This document shows positions 1 through 7,838 of a stretch of DNA of 64,000 nt, piece after piece. The position numbers were made by a program, and so were the translations under genes. The notes under the pieces were generated by a model. It saw only the letters and a list, made by a program, of their open reading frames with translations, made no database searches and had not been told where the DNA came from. The stretch is from the NCBI RefSeq assembly GCF_030160275.1, contig NZ_BSOA01000047.1:1-64000 (forward strand), given 5' to 3'. The number at the start of each line of letters is the position of its first letter. Position 1 is the stretch's first letter. Source of the DNA: Dyella flagellata. GTDB lineage: Bacteria > Pseudomonadota > Gammaproteobacteria > Xanthomonadales > Rhodanobacteraceae.

Positions 1-77
1 AGAACGCCGCCAGGATCTCCCCTGTCTAAATCACCAGCTGAGACTCGACGCTAATCAGGTGCCCGCAGGGGGGAAGC

Positions 78-145
78 GTAGGCTGGGATGCTAATTCCAG
101 CTACCAACACGACATCCCGATGCTGGGATTGCCATCCCAGCCTAC
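78..145. repeat. REP-like palindrome, full unit (copy R1)
   Basis: The unit runs from GTAGGCTGGGATG at 78-90 to CATCCCAGCCTAC at 133-145. Each half is itself a small hairpin (CTGGGAT...ATTCCAG, then CTGGGAT...ATCCCAG), so it can fold as one long stem or two short ones. It is one of at least eleven copies in this window. It lies upstream of the ClpP-like gene and supplies a spurious ATG at 88. Confidence 0.85.
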
Positions 146-300
146 GAACAACTAGACGCGCAGCGTGGCAGGCGCTCGTCTGCCTCGGATGCGCCGAGCG
201 CATGTTCAGTTTGCCGCCGTTCACCTCGGGGACAGAGGGAAGCAGTGAGACTGCATGGTTTCAAATGCCCATGTATTTGTCTCAAAACAGGGAACTGCTC

Positions 301-1416
301 GTGCCGTACCGCAACACCTTTCGACGCCCTCTTCAGCACAAACTGGCAAGCCTCCTGGTGTCGACAACCTGCCTGGCCCTGATCCATCCAGCGGCAGCGC
401 AAAAAAATGCGGCACGCCAGCCAAACTCGTCGCAGCTCAACATCCAGGTAAACGATGATCGCATGACGCTGAGCATGGCCCGATTCCCGCAGATCTATCT
501 CTACGGGCCCATCGACGCCGACGCGCCGCAGCGATTCGAAGCCTTGATGAAGTCGGGCCGCATCCGACCCGGCTCGGACATCTACCTGAATTCACCCGGC
601 GGCAGCATCGATGCGGGTCTCGCGCTAGGCCGCCTGTTCCGGCAGGGTTCGATGGTGACGCACCTGGGCACGCCGCGGCCGCCCAAGCAAAGCCTTTACA
701 TAAACAGGTCCGCACGCTGTGAAGGTGCTTGCGCCTACGCTTATCTAGGCGGCTTGTATCGCTGGGCAGTCAGCGGCAGCGACCGCATCGGCTTTCCGAC
801 TTATCCCGCGCAACAGACACCGGCACCAGTCACCGCGTACCTCAAGGACATGGATATCGATCTGGGCATGCTCACCGCCGCGTCCGCCGGATCTACACCT
901 ACGGGCGGGTCTTCGGTGGATCCGACCCTGTGGCCGAATGGCGATCAGATGCTCGCCAAGGGTCTTGCCAACAATGGCCGGCAGAACCTGATTGCAACCT
1001 ACAAGTACGGGCAAGGCACGCCGTCACTCGAACTCAAGCTGGCCGACCGCAACGGCGAGCATGAGATCAGCTTCCTGTGCAAACCAGGCGGTGCGGAAGT
1101 CACTACCCGCGACACCATCGGTGCCGTGCGCGCAAGACAGATCGTAGCGCGCGAGTTGCGCTCCTACTTTGAACTCAATCAGCAAGAAAACCTGCCACAA
1201 CAGGCCGGCGCTACGGCAGTGGATCAATCCGTGGTGCTTCATCGCATCTATCCGCTGAACCAACTGCCGCAGCTGGCCTCTGCGCAAGCCATGGGCGCAT
1301 GGGTACGCGATCGCACCGGCATCCGCTACGGCTTCGCCTTCGAAGTAACCGGCGTGAGGAAGGTGCTCAACGATTTCTCCAACGCCTGCACACAGGCAAC
1401 GCAGCAACATTCCTGA
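301..1416 (+). CDS. Secreted ClpP/crotonase-fold protein (COG3904-like), probable loss of the catalytic serine
   Basis: The product is a 371-residue exported protein with a ClpP-like serine protease fold. I choose the GTG at 301: an AGGGA sits about 8 bases upstream, and the translation then opens with a good signal peptide (basic start, hydrophobic LASLLVSTTCLALI, cleavage near HPAAAQ). An open frame from 88 only adds repeat-derived sequence. The fold signature NSPGGSIDAG (about residues 99-108) is the oxyanion-side glycine motif. The segment that in relatives reads C-x-S-A-C reads CEGAC here, with Gly142 where the nucleophile should be, so it may be a non-proteolytic binder. The C-terminal third is not recognised. 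It stands alone and is followed by a terminator. Confidence 0.7.
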   Translation: MPYRNTFRRPLQHKLASLLVSTTCLALIHPAAAQKNAARQPNSSQLNIQVNDDRMTLSMARFPQIYLYGPIDADAPQRFEALMKSGRIRPGSDIYLNSPGGSIDAGLALGRLFRQGSMVTHLGTPRPPKQSLYINRSARCEGACAYAYLGGLYRWAVSGSDRIGFPTYPAQQTPAPVTAYLKDMDIDLGMLTAASAGSTPTGGSSVDPTLWPNGDQMLAKGLANNGRQNLIATYKYGQGTPSLELKLADRNGEHEISFLCKPGGAEVTTRDTIGAVRARQIVARELRSYFELNQQENLPQQAGATAVDQSVVLHRIYPLNQLPQLASAQAMGAWVRDRTGIRYGFAFEVTGVRKVLNDFSNACTQATQQHS

Positions 1417-1455
1417 AATAGTTTCGCGCGCGATTAGCTTGCGCTGACCTGACAC

Positions 1456-1488
1456 AGCCATGACTTCCCAGCAAGTCATGGCTTTTTT
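1456..1488 (+). terminator. Rho-independent terminator of the ClpP-like gene
   Basis: A perfect 11-bp stem (AGCCATGACTT / AAGTCATGGCT) with a 6-base loop is followed by six T. It lies 40 bases after the stop at 1416. From here to 1702 I see no further gene, only the leader of the next receptor. Confidence 0.9.
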
Positions 1489-1702
1489 GTGGCTTGCGCT
1501 AAGCCTCTACTAAGAATTGCAATCAAAGCGAGCTAGTGCCGGTAGCGTTGCCACTCTATATAGACAAGGACGCGACCAGAGCCGGGCGTGACGAAAGGTC
1601 AACGCCCGCGCGTCATCGTATTGCAACAAGACGGGCCATCCAGGCCGCATGCATGACGACCCGGTCCGCACCTGATCATCACAGCGCCCTTGAGGTTTTT
1701 TA

Positions 1703-4078
1703 ATGAGCACACGCAAGCATGGCCGTAACATCCTGGCCGCATGGATCGCCGCTAGCCTGCTGGGCGGCGGTTTGATTGCCCCCGTACACGCCGATGATCA
1801 TGGCACTACTACGCAGACGCAGGACTCTGCATTGGTCCAAAGCAATTCGCAATCGGCAACGTCCCCGTCCCAAACCGACGTCAGGCAACTCAAGCAGGTC
1901 TCCGTCAGCGCCACAGTGCAGACCGTTCCGCTTACGGCGGCTTACAGCCAAGGCCTGATCGACGAGGACACGCTGCGCAATCTGTCGCCCGGCCCTACCG
2001 TAACCGTGCAGACCATGCTCAGCCAGCAGCCTTCGGTCTTCGCATATGCCAATGGCCCGAACGGCGTCGAGACGACCATTTATCTGCGCGCCTTCAATTC
2101 CAGCCAGTTCTCGGAGACTTTCGATGGCGTGGCGCTCAACGATCTGTTCAACGGCGGTGTGACCAACCAGGCGGAGAACCGCAACAACGTCTTGCTGATC
2201 CCCGGCAACCTGCAGTCCGTGGAAATCTTTCGCGGCATCAATAATCCGGCGGTCAACTCCTATAACTCGCTGGGAGGCACCATCAATTTCCTGCCACGGC
2301 AGCCGGACGACACGATGGGCGGAACGATTGGCGCCAGTTACGGCAGTTTCAAGAGCTGGGATTATCATGGCAGCTTCAACACTGGCGACTGGAACGGTGT
2401 GAAGCAGGTATTTTCATTCGAGCATTCGGCCAGCCGCGGCTGGATCGACAACACCGGCGACCATAACAACAATTTCTATTGGGGCCTGACGTACGACATC
2501 AATGAGAACAACCAGCTGGCGAACTACCTGTTGTTCAACAACAACAAGGGCTTCTCGCCGTTCAACATGCCGGCGCCGCTGCAGCAGCAATATGGCCGCA
2601 ATTATCAATGGCCCTTGAGCTGGACGAACTCGCCTATCAAGGACACCAACTGGATGGACATCATCGACCTCAAGTCGAAGTTCAGCGATGACATCCTGTT
2701 CCAGAACAAACTGTTCTTCGGCCGCAATGACTATTTGCGCACCTCGTTCTCGAATCCGGCGTTCCAGCAGAGCGCAACCCAGCCGTACAACCTGGAAGAC
2801 AACCCGAGTTCGTTCGCGTTCTGGCTTGGCAACCCTAATGGGCCTACCTACGATCCTTCCTCGGTGTTCGGCTCGGTGCAAAACGGCACCGACTACCACT
2901 TCTATGGCTACACTACGAAGGGCGTCGGCGATACCCCGACCCTAACGCTCAAGCTACCGCAGAACGAAATAGTCGTTGGCGCCAATGCCACGTACGGCGA
3001 GCTTTACTCGCGAGAGTACTGGTACGGCTCCGCCCCTGTACCAAAGATCCTCGGTTACAACGACACCTGGGACGAACACGATCGCCGTACGCTCACCTCA
3101 TTCTTCGTGCAGGACACCATCGATCTGTTCAACAACACCTTGCACCTCACGCCTGGGGTGAAATATATCTATGCCAGTACGACAGACCGCGACTCCGTAG
3201 GCATTTACTATCCGCTCGCCGGTGAGGTGCACGATACCGAACACTTCGTATCGCCCACCTTCGGCATCAACTACCAGCTTATGGACGGCCTGAACGTTTA
3301 CGCCTCTTACGGCAAGAACTTCAAGCTACCCGACATATCGGCTTACTACGGTGCATTCCAAACCGACGCCAATGGCAACAACACCATCGCCCCGCCGCAT
3401 ACCAAACCGGAATACGTGCAGGATTACGAGATCGGCGCGCGCTACCAGGTCGACGGCTTCACCGCGATGGTGAATGGCTATCGCGAAGATTTCCGCAATA
3501 CTTTCATCACCGTCACCGACCCAGTCACCCAGCTCAGCACCTTCACCAACGGCGGCAGCTCCCGCTACCAGGGTGCGGAACTGCAATTGCAGAACAACTT
3601 CGGCTCGGTCGGCGTGGGCGATCTCAGCGCCTACTTCAACTACGCGCACAACCAGGCCAAATTCACTTCCAGCTTCAGCTCCGACTACGCCGGGCAGGTC
3701 AGAGCCGGCCAACCGCTAGCTGGTGTGCCGCAGAATCTGATCAGCGCCGGCTTCGTGTGGAAGTACGAAGGCTGGCGCTTCAATCTGGATGCGCGTTTCG
3801 TCGACAAACAGTACATCGACCAGCTCTTTGCCGGCACACCGACTGCATCGACCATCAAGCCGTATACCGTGGTCAACCTGGGTGTTAGCGACACGATTCG
3901 CTTGCGCGATTCGGGCTTCGGCAAGCAAGTGCGCATCGGCGTGAATGTCGACAACCTGCTCGATCGCGAGTATTTGAATACAGCGTTTACCGATACGGAT
4001 TACTTCGGCAACAACTTCGTGCGTGGTGTCATTGCGCCACCACGGACGATTACCGGCAGCGTTGACGTTGACTTTTAA
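1703..4078 (+). CDS. TonB-dependent outer-membrane receptor
   Basis: This 791-residue protein should import an unknown ligand across the outer membrane using TonB-ExbBD energy. A GAGG lies 7 bases before the ATG. Residues 1-31 form a signal peptide ending near APVHA. A TonB-box-like VSVSATV is at about residue 70. The plug domain follows (about 80-200, with TIYLRAFNS, FDGVALND, VEIFRG and LGGTINF). The rest is a 22-strand-type barrel with many aromatic turns, ending in VDVDF with the terminal Phe typical of outer-membrane proteins. No FecA-type signalling extension is seen. No transporter or regulator is adjacent, so the ligand cannot be inferred. Confidence 0.93.
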   Translation: MSTRKHGRNILAAWIAASLLGGGLIAPVHADDHGTTTQTQDSALVQSNSQSATSPSQTDVRQLKQVSVSATVQTVPLTAAYSQGLIDEDTLRNLSPGPTVTVQTMLSQQPSVFAYANGPNGVETTIYLRAFNSSQFSETFDGVALNDLFNGGVTNQAENRNNVLLIPGNLQSVEIFRGINNPAVNSYNSLGGTINFLPRQPDDTMGGTIGASYGSFKSWDYHGSFNTGDWNGVKQVFSFEHSASRGWIDNTGDHNNNFYWGLTYDINENNQLANYLLFNNNKGFSPFNMPAPLQQQYGRNYQWPLSWTNSPIKDTNWMDIIDLKSKFSDDILFQNKLFFGRNDYLRTSFSNPAFQQSATQPYNLEDNPSSFAFWLGNPNGPTYDPSSVFGSVQNGTDYHFYGYTTKGVGDTPTLTLKLPQNEIVVGANATYGELYSREYWYGSAPVPKILGYNDTWDEHDRRTLTSFFVQDTIDLFNNTLHLTPGVKYIYASTTDRDSVGIYYPLAGEVHDTEHFVSPTFGINYQLMDGLNVYASYGKNFKLPDISAYYGAFQTDANGNNTIAPPHTKPEYVQDYEIGARYQVDGFTAMVNGYREDFRNTFITVTDPVTQLSTFTNGGSSRYQGAELQLQNNFGSVGVGDLSAYFNYAHNQAKFTSSFSSDYAGQVRAGQPLAGVPQNLISAGFVWKYEGWRFNLDARFVDKQYIDQLFAGTPTASTIKPYTVVNLGVSDTIRLRDSGFGKQVRIGVNVDNLLDREYLNTAFTDTDYFGNNFVRGVIAPPRTITGSVDVDF

Positions 4079-4093
4079 GCTGGCCGCTTGAAT

Positions 4094-4122
4094 CGCCACT
4101 CCCCTCTTGGCAGGGGAGTGGC
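4094..4122. terminator. Intergenic hairpin between convergent genes, possible terminator
   Basis: A 12-bp stem (GCCACTCCCCTC / AGGGGAGTGGC, with slippage) lies between the end of the TonB receptor and the end of the opposite-strand V4R gene. The T-tract is poor on both strands, so termination strength is uncertain. Confidence 0.5.
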
Positions 4123-4135
4123 CGTTTGGTTGGCT

Positions 4136-5080
4136 TCAATCCATCAGTGTCAGCACGCACTCGTTCGCACCGCAGCTACAACAGCAAACCGGGAAAATCG
4201 ACAGGCCGAGTGAAGCCACTACCGGTCCGATCAAACCCTCCAGGTAGCCGCAGAAGAACTGGCAGCTCGAACGCCCCTCTTCCGTGCACAAGGGGCTGTT
4301 GCGGATATGCAATTGCCCGCCGGAATAGTCCACTTCCGCCAACTCGCGGAGCGCTGGAACGCCGATGCGTTGCATGGCTTCGTCCAAACCCAATTCCGCG
4401 GCCGGCGTGTGATGGCGCCCGAGCAGCCAGGCGCCGACGCGTTGGCCGGCCAGCGCCAACGATGATTCGCGCGCGCCCTCTTCCACCGCTTGCTCCAACT
4501 GTTTCACCCACGGAAATATCCGCGGGTAATCGCCAGTCAGCTTCGGCAGCCATATTTCCACCGCCGCCTGGTCGGCATCCAGCAAGACCAGTTCCTTGAA
4601 AGGCTCTACCGGCATAGGTGCAGGTGAAGCAGCCGGAGTGGGTGTACGCAGGAAGACAAACTCGGGTTCCTGCTCAGGAATCGGCTCGGGCTTCGGCAAA
4701 GGCTGTGGTTTTGCGAAAGCTTCCGTTGTCGGAGCCTTGGACGAAGGAACGGCCTCCACTCGCCTCGGCGGTTCAGCTGGCGGTGGCGGGACATAGTTGG
4801 AGGCGGTCGCACGCGACGCTGCGAAATGTGGCTTCGGCGGCCCCTCCACGAAAGGAGAGATTTCGTGGCTGATGATGCGCTCATGCTTGTCCAAGGCCGC
4901 TTCCAACGCACGCCGTTTGCCTGCGGGGCCGCGCACGACCATGGTAAGCAAGACACCATGGCGGTCATCCGCCAGGCGTTGTCGCACGAGCGCGAAGCCG
5001 CAAGCTATGACGGATCGTCCGACATCGACAAGCAGACCCTCTCGTGCAAACGAGAGCGCCTGTATTTCCAGATCGATCAT
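4136..5080 (-). CDS. ACT-like plus V4R-like domain protein with proline-rich linker
   Basis: The product has 314 residues with no signal peptide, so it is probably cytosolic. The start is the ATG at 5080 (MIDLEIQALSF), preceded by a strong AGGGGGG ribosome site; reading further upstream runs into a REP unit. Residues 1-75 look like an ACT-type regulatory fold. Residues 90-165 are a Pro/Ala/Glu-rich linker. The C-terminal 65 residues match the V4R (4-vinyl reductase) pattern: a Cys, CQFFCGYLEGL, then a cysteine-dense tail (CCCSCGANEC). V4R domains bind small hydrophobic ligands or metals in known families. The actual ligand here is unknown. Confidence 0.6.
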   Translation of the reverse strand: MIDLEIQALSFAREGLLVDVGRSVIACGFALVRQRLADDRHGVLLTMVVRGPAGKRRALEAALDKHERIISHEISPFVEGPPKPHFAASRATASNYVPPPPAEPPRRVEAVPSSKAPTTEAFAKPQPLPKPEPIPEQEPEFVFLRTPTPAASPAPMPVEPFKELVLLDADQAAVEIWLPKLTGDYPRIFPWVKQLEQAVEEGARESSLALAGQRVGAWLLGRHHTPAAELGLDEAMQRIGVPALRELAEVDYSGGQLHIRNSPLCTEEGRSSCQFFCGYLEGLIGPVVASLGLSIFPVCCCSCGANECVLTLMD

Positions 5081-5148
5081 TGAGCCCCCCTGGGCGTGAC
5101 GCATGGGCATGCTACAACGCCGAATGCGTTCCGGGTACCACCCAGTGC

Positions 5149-5216
5149 TTAGGCTGGGATGATGATCCCAGCTTCCCACACGGCATGCCGATGCTGGGAT
5201 TGTCATCCCAGCCTAC
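5149..5216. repeat. REP-like palindrome, full unit (copy R2)
   Basis: TTAGGCTGGGATG at the left pairs with CATCCCAGCCTAC at the right, each half being its own hairpin. It lies between the V4R gene and the permease, both read on the minus strand. The right end provides the permease's TAG stop (5213-5215). Confidence 0.85.
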
Positions 5217-6808
5217 GCATGAGCCTCGCCTTGTCCGCCACGCCCGAATGAAAACAGCCATAGCACAGCAGCCACCGCCAAGTACGCGCCGGCGAACTGG
5301 AAGGCGATCGAGCGCAATCCCGGCGCCAGCATCCACGGCAAATACAGGTTACCTGCCGGCACCACCGAGTGAATGACGCCGAACAAGGTCAGCGCGCCAC
5401 CCAGCAAGGCGATCCACGCCGACTGCCGCGTTTTGCCTTCGATCATGGCAACCACGAAGCTGGCCCAGATCATCGAGGTGATGATGAAGCCATTGCCAAG
5501 CACATTGATCACCGCCAATTCCGAAATGCCCTGCGAGGTATCGTTATACAGCGCTGCAAAGTGATCAGGCGCCACATAACTTGGATCGCCCAGCTTGATT
5601 GCAACCATGCGCGCAATGGCGGGGAAGAAGCTGAATACCACGGCTGCGGCGTGGCGTAGCGGGGTAGCTTCGAAGGCCTGCGTGGTGATGCTGATGGCGA
5701 CAAACACCAGGATCGGCGCAAGCACCGCCAGCGGCAACACTTCTACCAGGTTGGAGAGGTAACCGAAGATGCCGCCCAGGCCAACCACGATACCGGTGAT
5801 CAAGGTATAGCCGGTGCGCGCCCCCATCGCGCGGAAAGCCGGCTGGCCGATATACGGCGTAGTTTGCGCCACGCCACCGCAGAAGCCGGCGACCAGCGTA
5901 GCCAGCGCTTCCACCAGCAGGATGTCGCGCGTGTTGTAGTCGTCGCCAGCGGCGCGGGCGCTCTCGGTGACGTTGATGCCGCCTACCACCATCAGCAATC
6001 CGAACGGCAGGATCAGCGACAGATAGGGAATCGTCAGCGGCAAGCCCTGCACCCACTGCAAGGTCGGCCATGGCAAGGCGAAACGCCACTGCCAGGCGCC
6101 GATCGGATGATAGCCGTGCCCCAACCAGCCCAGCGGTCCCAGCCCTTCATACAGCAGCAAGCCGACGAGAAAAGCGACGAACACCCCCGGCATATTCCAT
6201 GGCATGCGCCCACGCGCCACCAAGGCGTACAGCACCACGCCGAGACCGGCAAAACCGACCACCGGCATCTTCATGATCTCCACCAACGGCAGGAACCCCA
6301 TCAACACCAGCGCAATGCCGGCAATGGAGCCAAGCAAGCCCGCACGCGGCACATGCCGCTGTACCATCGCCCCAAAAAACGAAAGCACGGTCTTGAGCAG
6401 ACCCATCACCACCAGCGATGCCGTGCCCAGTTGCCAGGTGGCGATGGCCGCCGCGTGCTCGTCCATGCCCGACTGCTTGTAGCTGAGAAACGCCGGACCA
6501 AGCACCAGCAGCGCCATGCCGATGGTGGTGGGAGTATCCACGCCCAGCGGCATGGCCGTGGTTTTCCGGTTGCCAGTGCGCTTGGCTACGCGGCGCGCCA
6601 TCGCCGTGTAGGCGAGATTGCCCAGCAGGATGCCCAGCGTGGTGCCCGGGAACATGCGCGTGTAAACCAGCTCGGCGGGAAAGCCGAAGATGCCAATCAA
6701 GGCGGTGGCAAGAAACGCCATCACCGACAAGTTGTCGACCAGCAAACCCAGGAAGCCATTGAAGTCGGCGCGGACGAAATGAGGCAATCTGCCGGTGGAT
6801 GAAGTCAC
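5213..6808 (-). CDS. NCS2/AzgA-like multi-pass permease (nucleobase-type transporter)
   Basis: This 531-residue inner-membrane protein has about 12-14 hydrophobic segments. The MPLGVDTPTTIG segment (about residue 87) resembles the substrate loop of the xanthine/uracil/guanine permease superfamily, and the second half contains SARAAGDD and GGVAQTTPYIGQPAF, which resemble its conserved loops. The start is GTG at 6808 with a weak ribosome site. The protein is about 70-100 residues longer than usual NCS2 proteins, so it may be a divergent subfamily with another substrate. The TAG stop lies inside REP copy R2. No purine gene is adjacent. Confidence 0.65.
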   Translation of the reverse strand: MTSSTGRLPHFVRADFNGFLGLLVDNLSVMAFLATALIGIFGFPAELVYTRMFPGTTLGILLGNLAYTAMARRVAKRTGNRKTTAMPLGVDTPTTIGMALLVLGPAFLSYKQSGMDEHAAAIATWQLGTASLVVMGLLKTVLSFFGAMVQRHVPRAGLLGSIAGIALVLMGFLPLVEIMKMPVVGFAGLGVVLYALVARGRMPWNMPGVFVAFLVGLLLYEGLGPLGWLGHGYHPIGAWQWRFALPWPTLQWVQGLPLTIPYLSLILPFGLLMVVGGINVTESARAAGDDYNTRDILLVEALATLVAGFCGGVAQTTPYIGQPAFRAMGARTGYTLITGIVVGLGGIFGYLSNLVEVLPLAVLAPILVFVAISITTQAFEATPLRHAAAVVFSFFPAIARMVAIKLGDPSYVAPDHFAALYNDTSQGISELAVINVLGNGFIITSMIWASFVVAMIEGKTRQSAWIALLGGALTLFGVIHSVVPAGNLYLPWMLAPGLRSIAFQFAGAYLAVAAVLWLFSFGRGGQGEAHA

Positions 6809-6848
6809 TGGGTCGCTCGATTGACGAAAAGGGTAGAAATGGCCGCAG

Positions 6849-6876
6849 CGTCGTCCCGGCCTGCGCCGGGATGACG
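6849..6876. repeat. Short palindrome of a second family
   Basis: CGTCGTCCCGGC pairs with GCCGGGATGACG across four bases, with one mismatch. It lies in the leader of the permease and downstream of nothing on the plus strand. It resembles the CGTCATCCCGGC palindromes that are widespread in proteobacteria and differs from the GCTGGGAT family. Confidence 0.6.
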
Positions 6877-6922
6877 TTCGCTTAGATAGAAAGATGATCG
6901 AAGAATAAGTTGCAGCGACCGT

Positions 6923-7375
6923 TCAAAACGACACATCCGCCGGCTGCGTCACACGCAACACCGACTGATCTCCCGTGCGTTGTTTCCATGCCACGCGAAT
7001 CGCTTCGATCTTGCTACGGTTCTCGCTCGTATCCGGATAGTAGATCACCAGCATTTTCGAATGCAGGCGCTCAGGCGAGGTTTCCTGCTTGCCCTGCCAC
7101 TGGCCATAGACATCGATCACACTCAGACCATCGGGAAAGCGTGAGCTGACCTCCTTATCGAGGAAGGCACGCCATTGCGCCTCACTGATGCCTTGCTCTG
7201 GGTGGTCCGCCGGACCCAGGCCAAAATAGAGCCTGGTATCCACCCAGGCCTGCGTTTGGGCCGGATGCGCCGCATCCCCCTGCAAGGTGGAGGAAACCGA
7301 AGGCGCCGGCCCGGAGGCGCAGGCAGCGAGCTGGCATGCAAGCACGGCGACAAGCAGCGAACGATGGATCCTCAT
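6923..7375 (-). CDS. DUF3574 lipoprotein
   Basis: The product is a 150-residue predicted lipoprotein with signal peptide and lipobox LAAC (Cys19). An AGGAGAG lies 5 bases before the ATG. The mature part contains TRLYFGLG, EAQWRAFLDKEVSSRFPDG and QGK...KMLVIYYPD, which are the landmarks of DUF3574. No catalytic motif is apparent and the function of the family is not known to me. It is probably transcribed alone; the upstream gene is 0.46 kb away and divergent. Confidence 0.8.
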   Translation of the reverse strand: MRIHRSLLVAVLACQLAACASGPAPSVSSTLQGDAAHPAQTQAWVDTRLYFGLGPADHPEQGISEAQWRAFLDKEVSSRFPDGLSVIDVYGQWQGKQETSPERLHSKMLVIYYPDTSENRSKIEAIRVAWKQRTGDQSVLRVTQPADVSF

Positions 7376-7838
7376 GCACTCTCCTACAAATCGTTTGGAC
7401 GTCCAGACGCATACGTCTTGCCGCGAGTATTGACGAGGGCTACGCGCCTTAGCAACCCGCCCCGTTGGCTCGCCGCGGCAAGCGTTTCAAACGAGCCATT
7501 CGCAAATTGTTGCGCTGACACACCGTAAGCCATCTCCCATGGATGGCATAACGCCACCAGAGGGAAAGACTTTCCAAAATAGCTAACGCTAAAAAATCAA
7601 TGACTTTCCTTGCAGATCTCGAAAGATCGCGCGTTGCACAGCCCATACGAGCTAGACAAGCCCGCGTCATTACGATAAACAAATTGTTACATCGCAGCAT
7701 CGGGAGGGAGCCGGCGCATAGATCGGCTTCTGCGGTGGTTTTTAGTTGTTTTCACTTGTCATGACAGGCCAAGCACGCACGGGTAAAGACCGGGCGCGCG
7801 CTGTTTGTGGGCACAATCGTTCCGGGGAAAACCTTCGC
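7376..7838. other. 463-bp intergenic region between divergent genes
   Basis: This region holds the promoters of the DUF3574 lipoprotein (minus) and the second TonB receptor (plus). It is less GC-rich than its neighbours in the middle (7570-7690). I see no convincing -35/-10 pair, riboswitch, REP copy or small gene in it. Confidence 0.5.
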
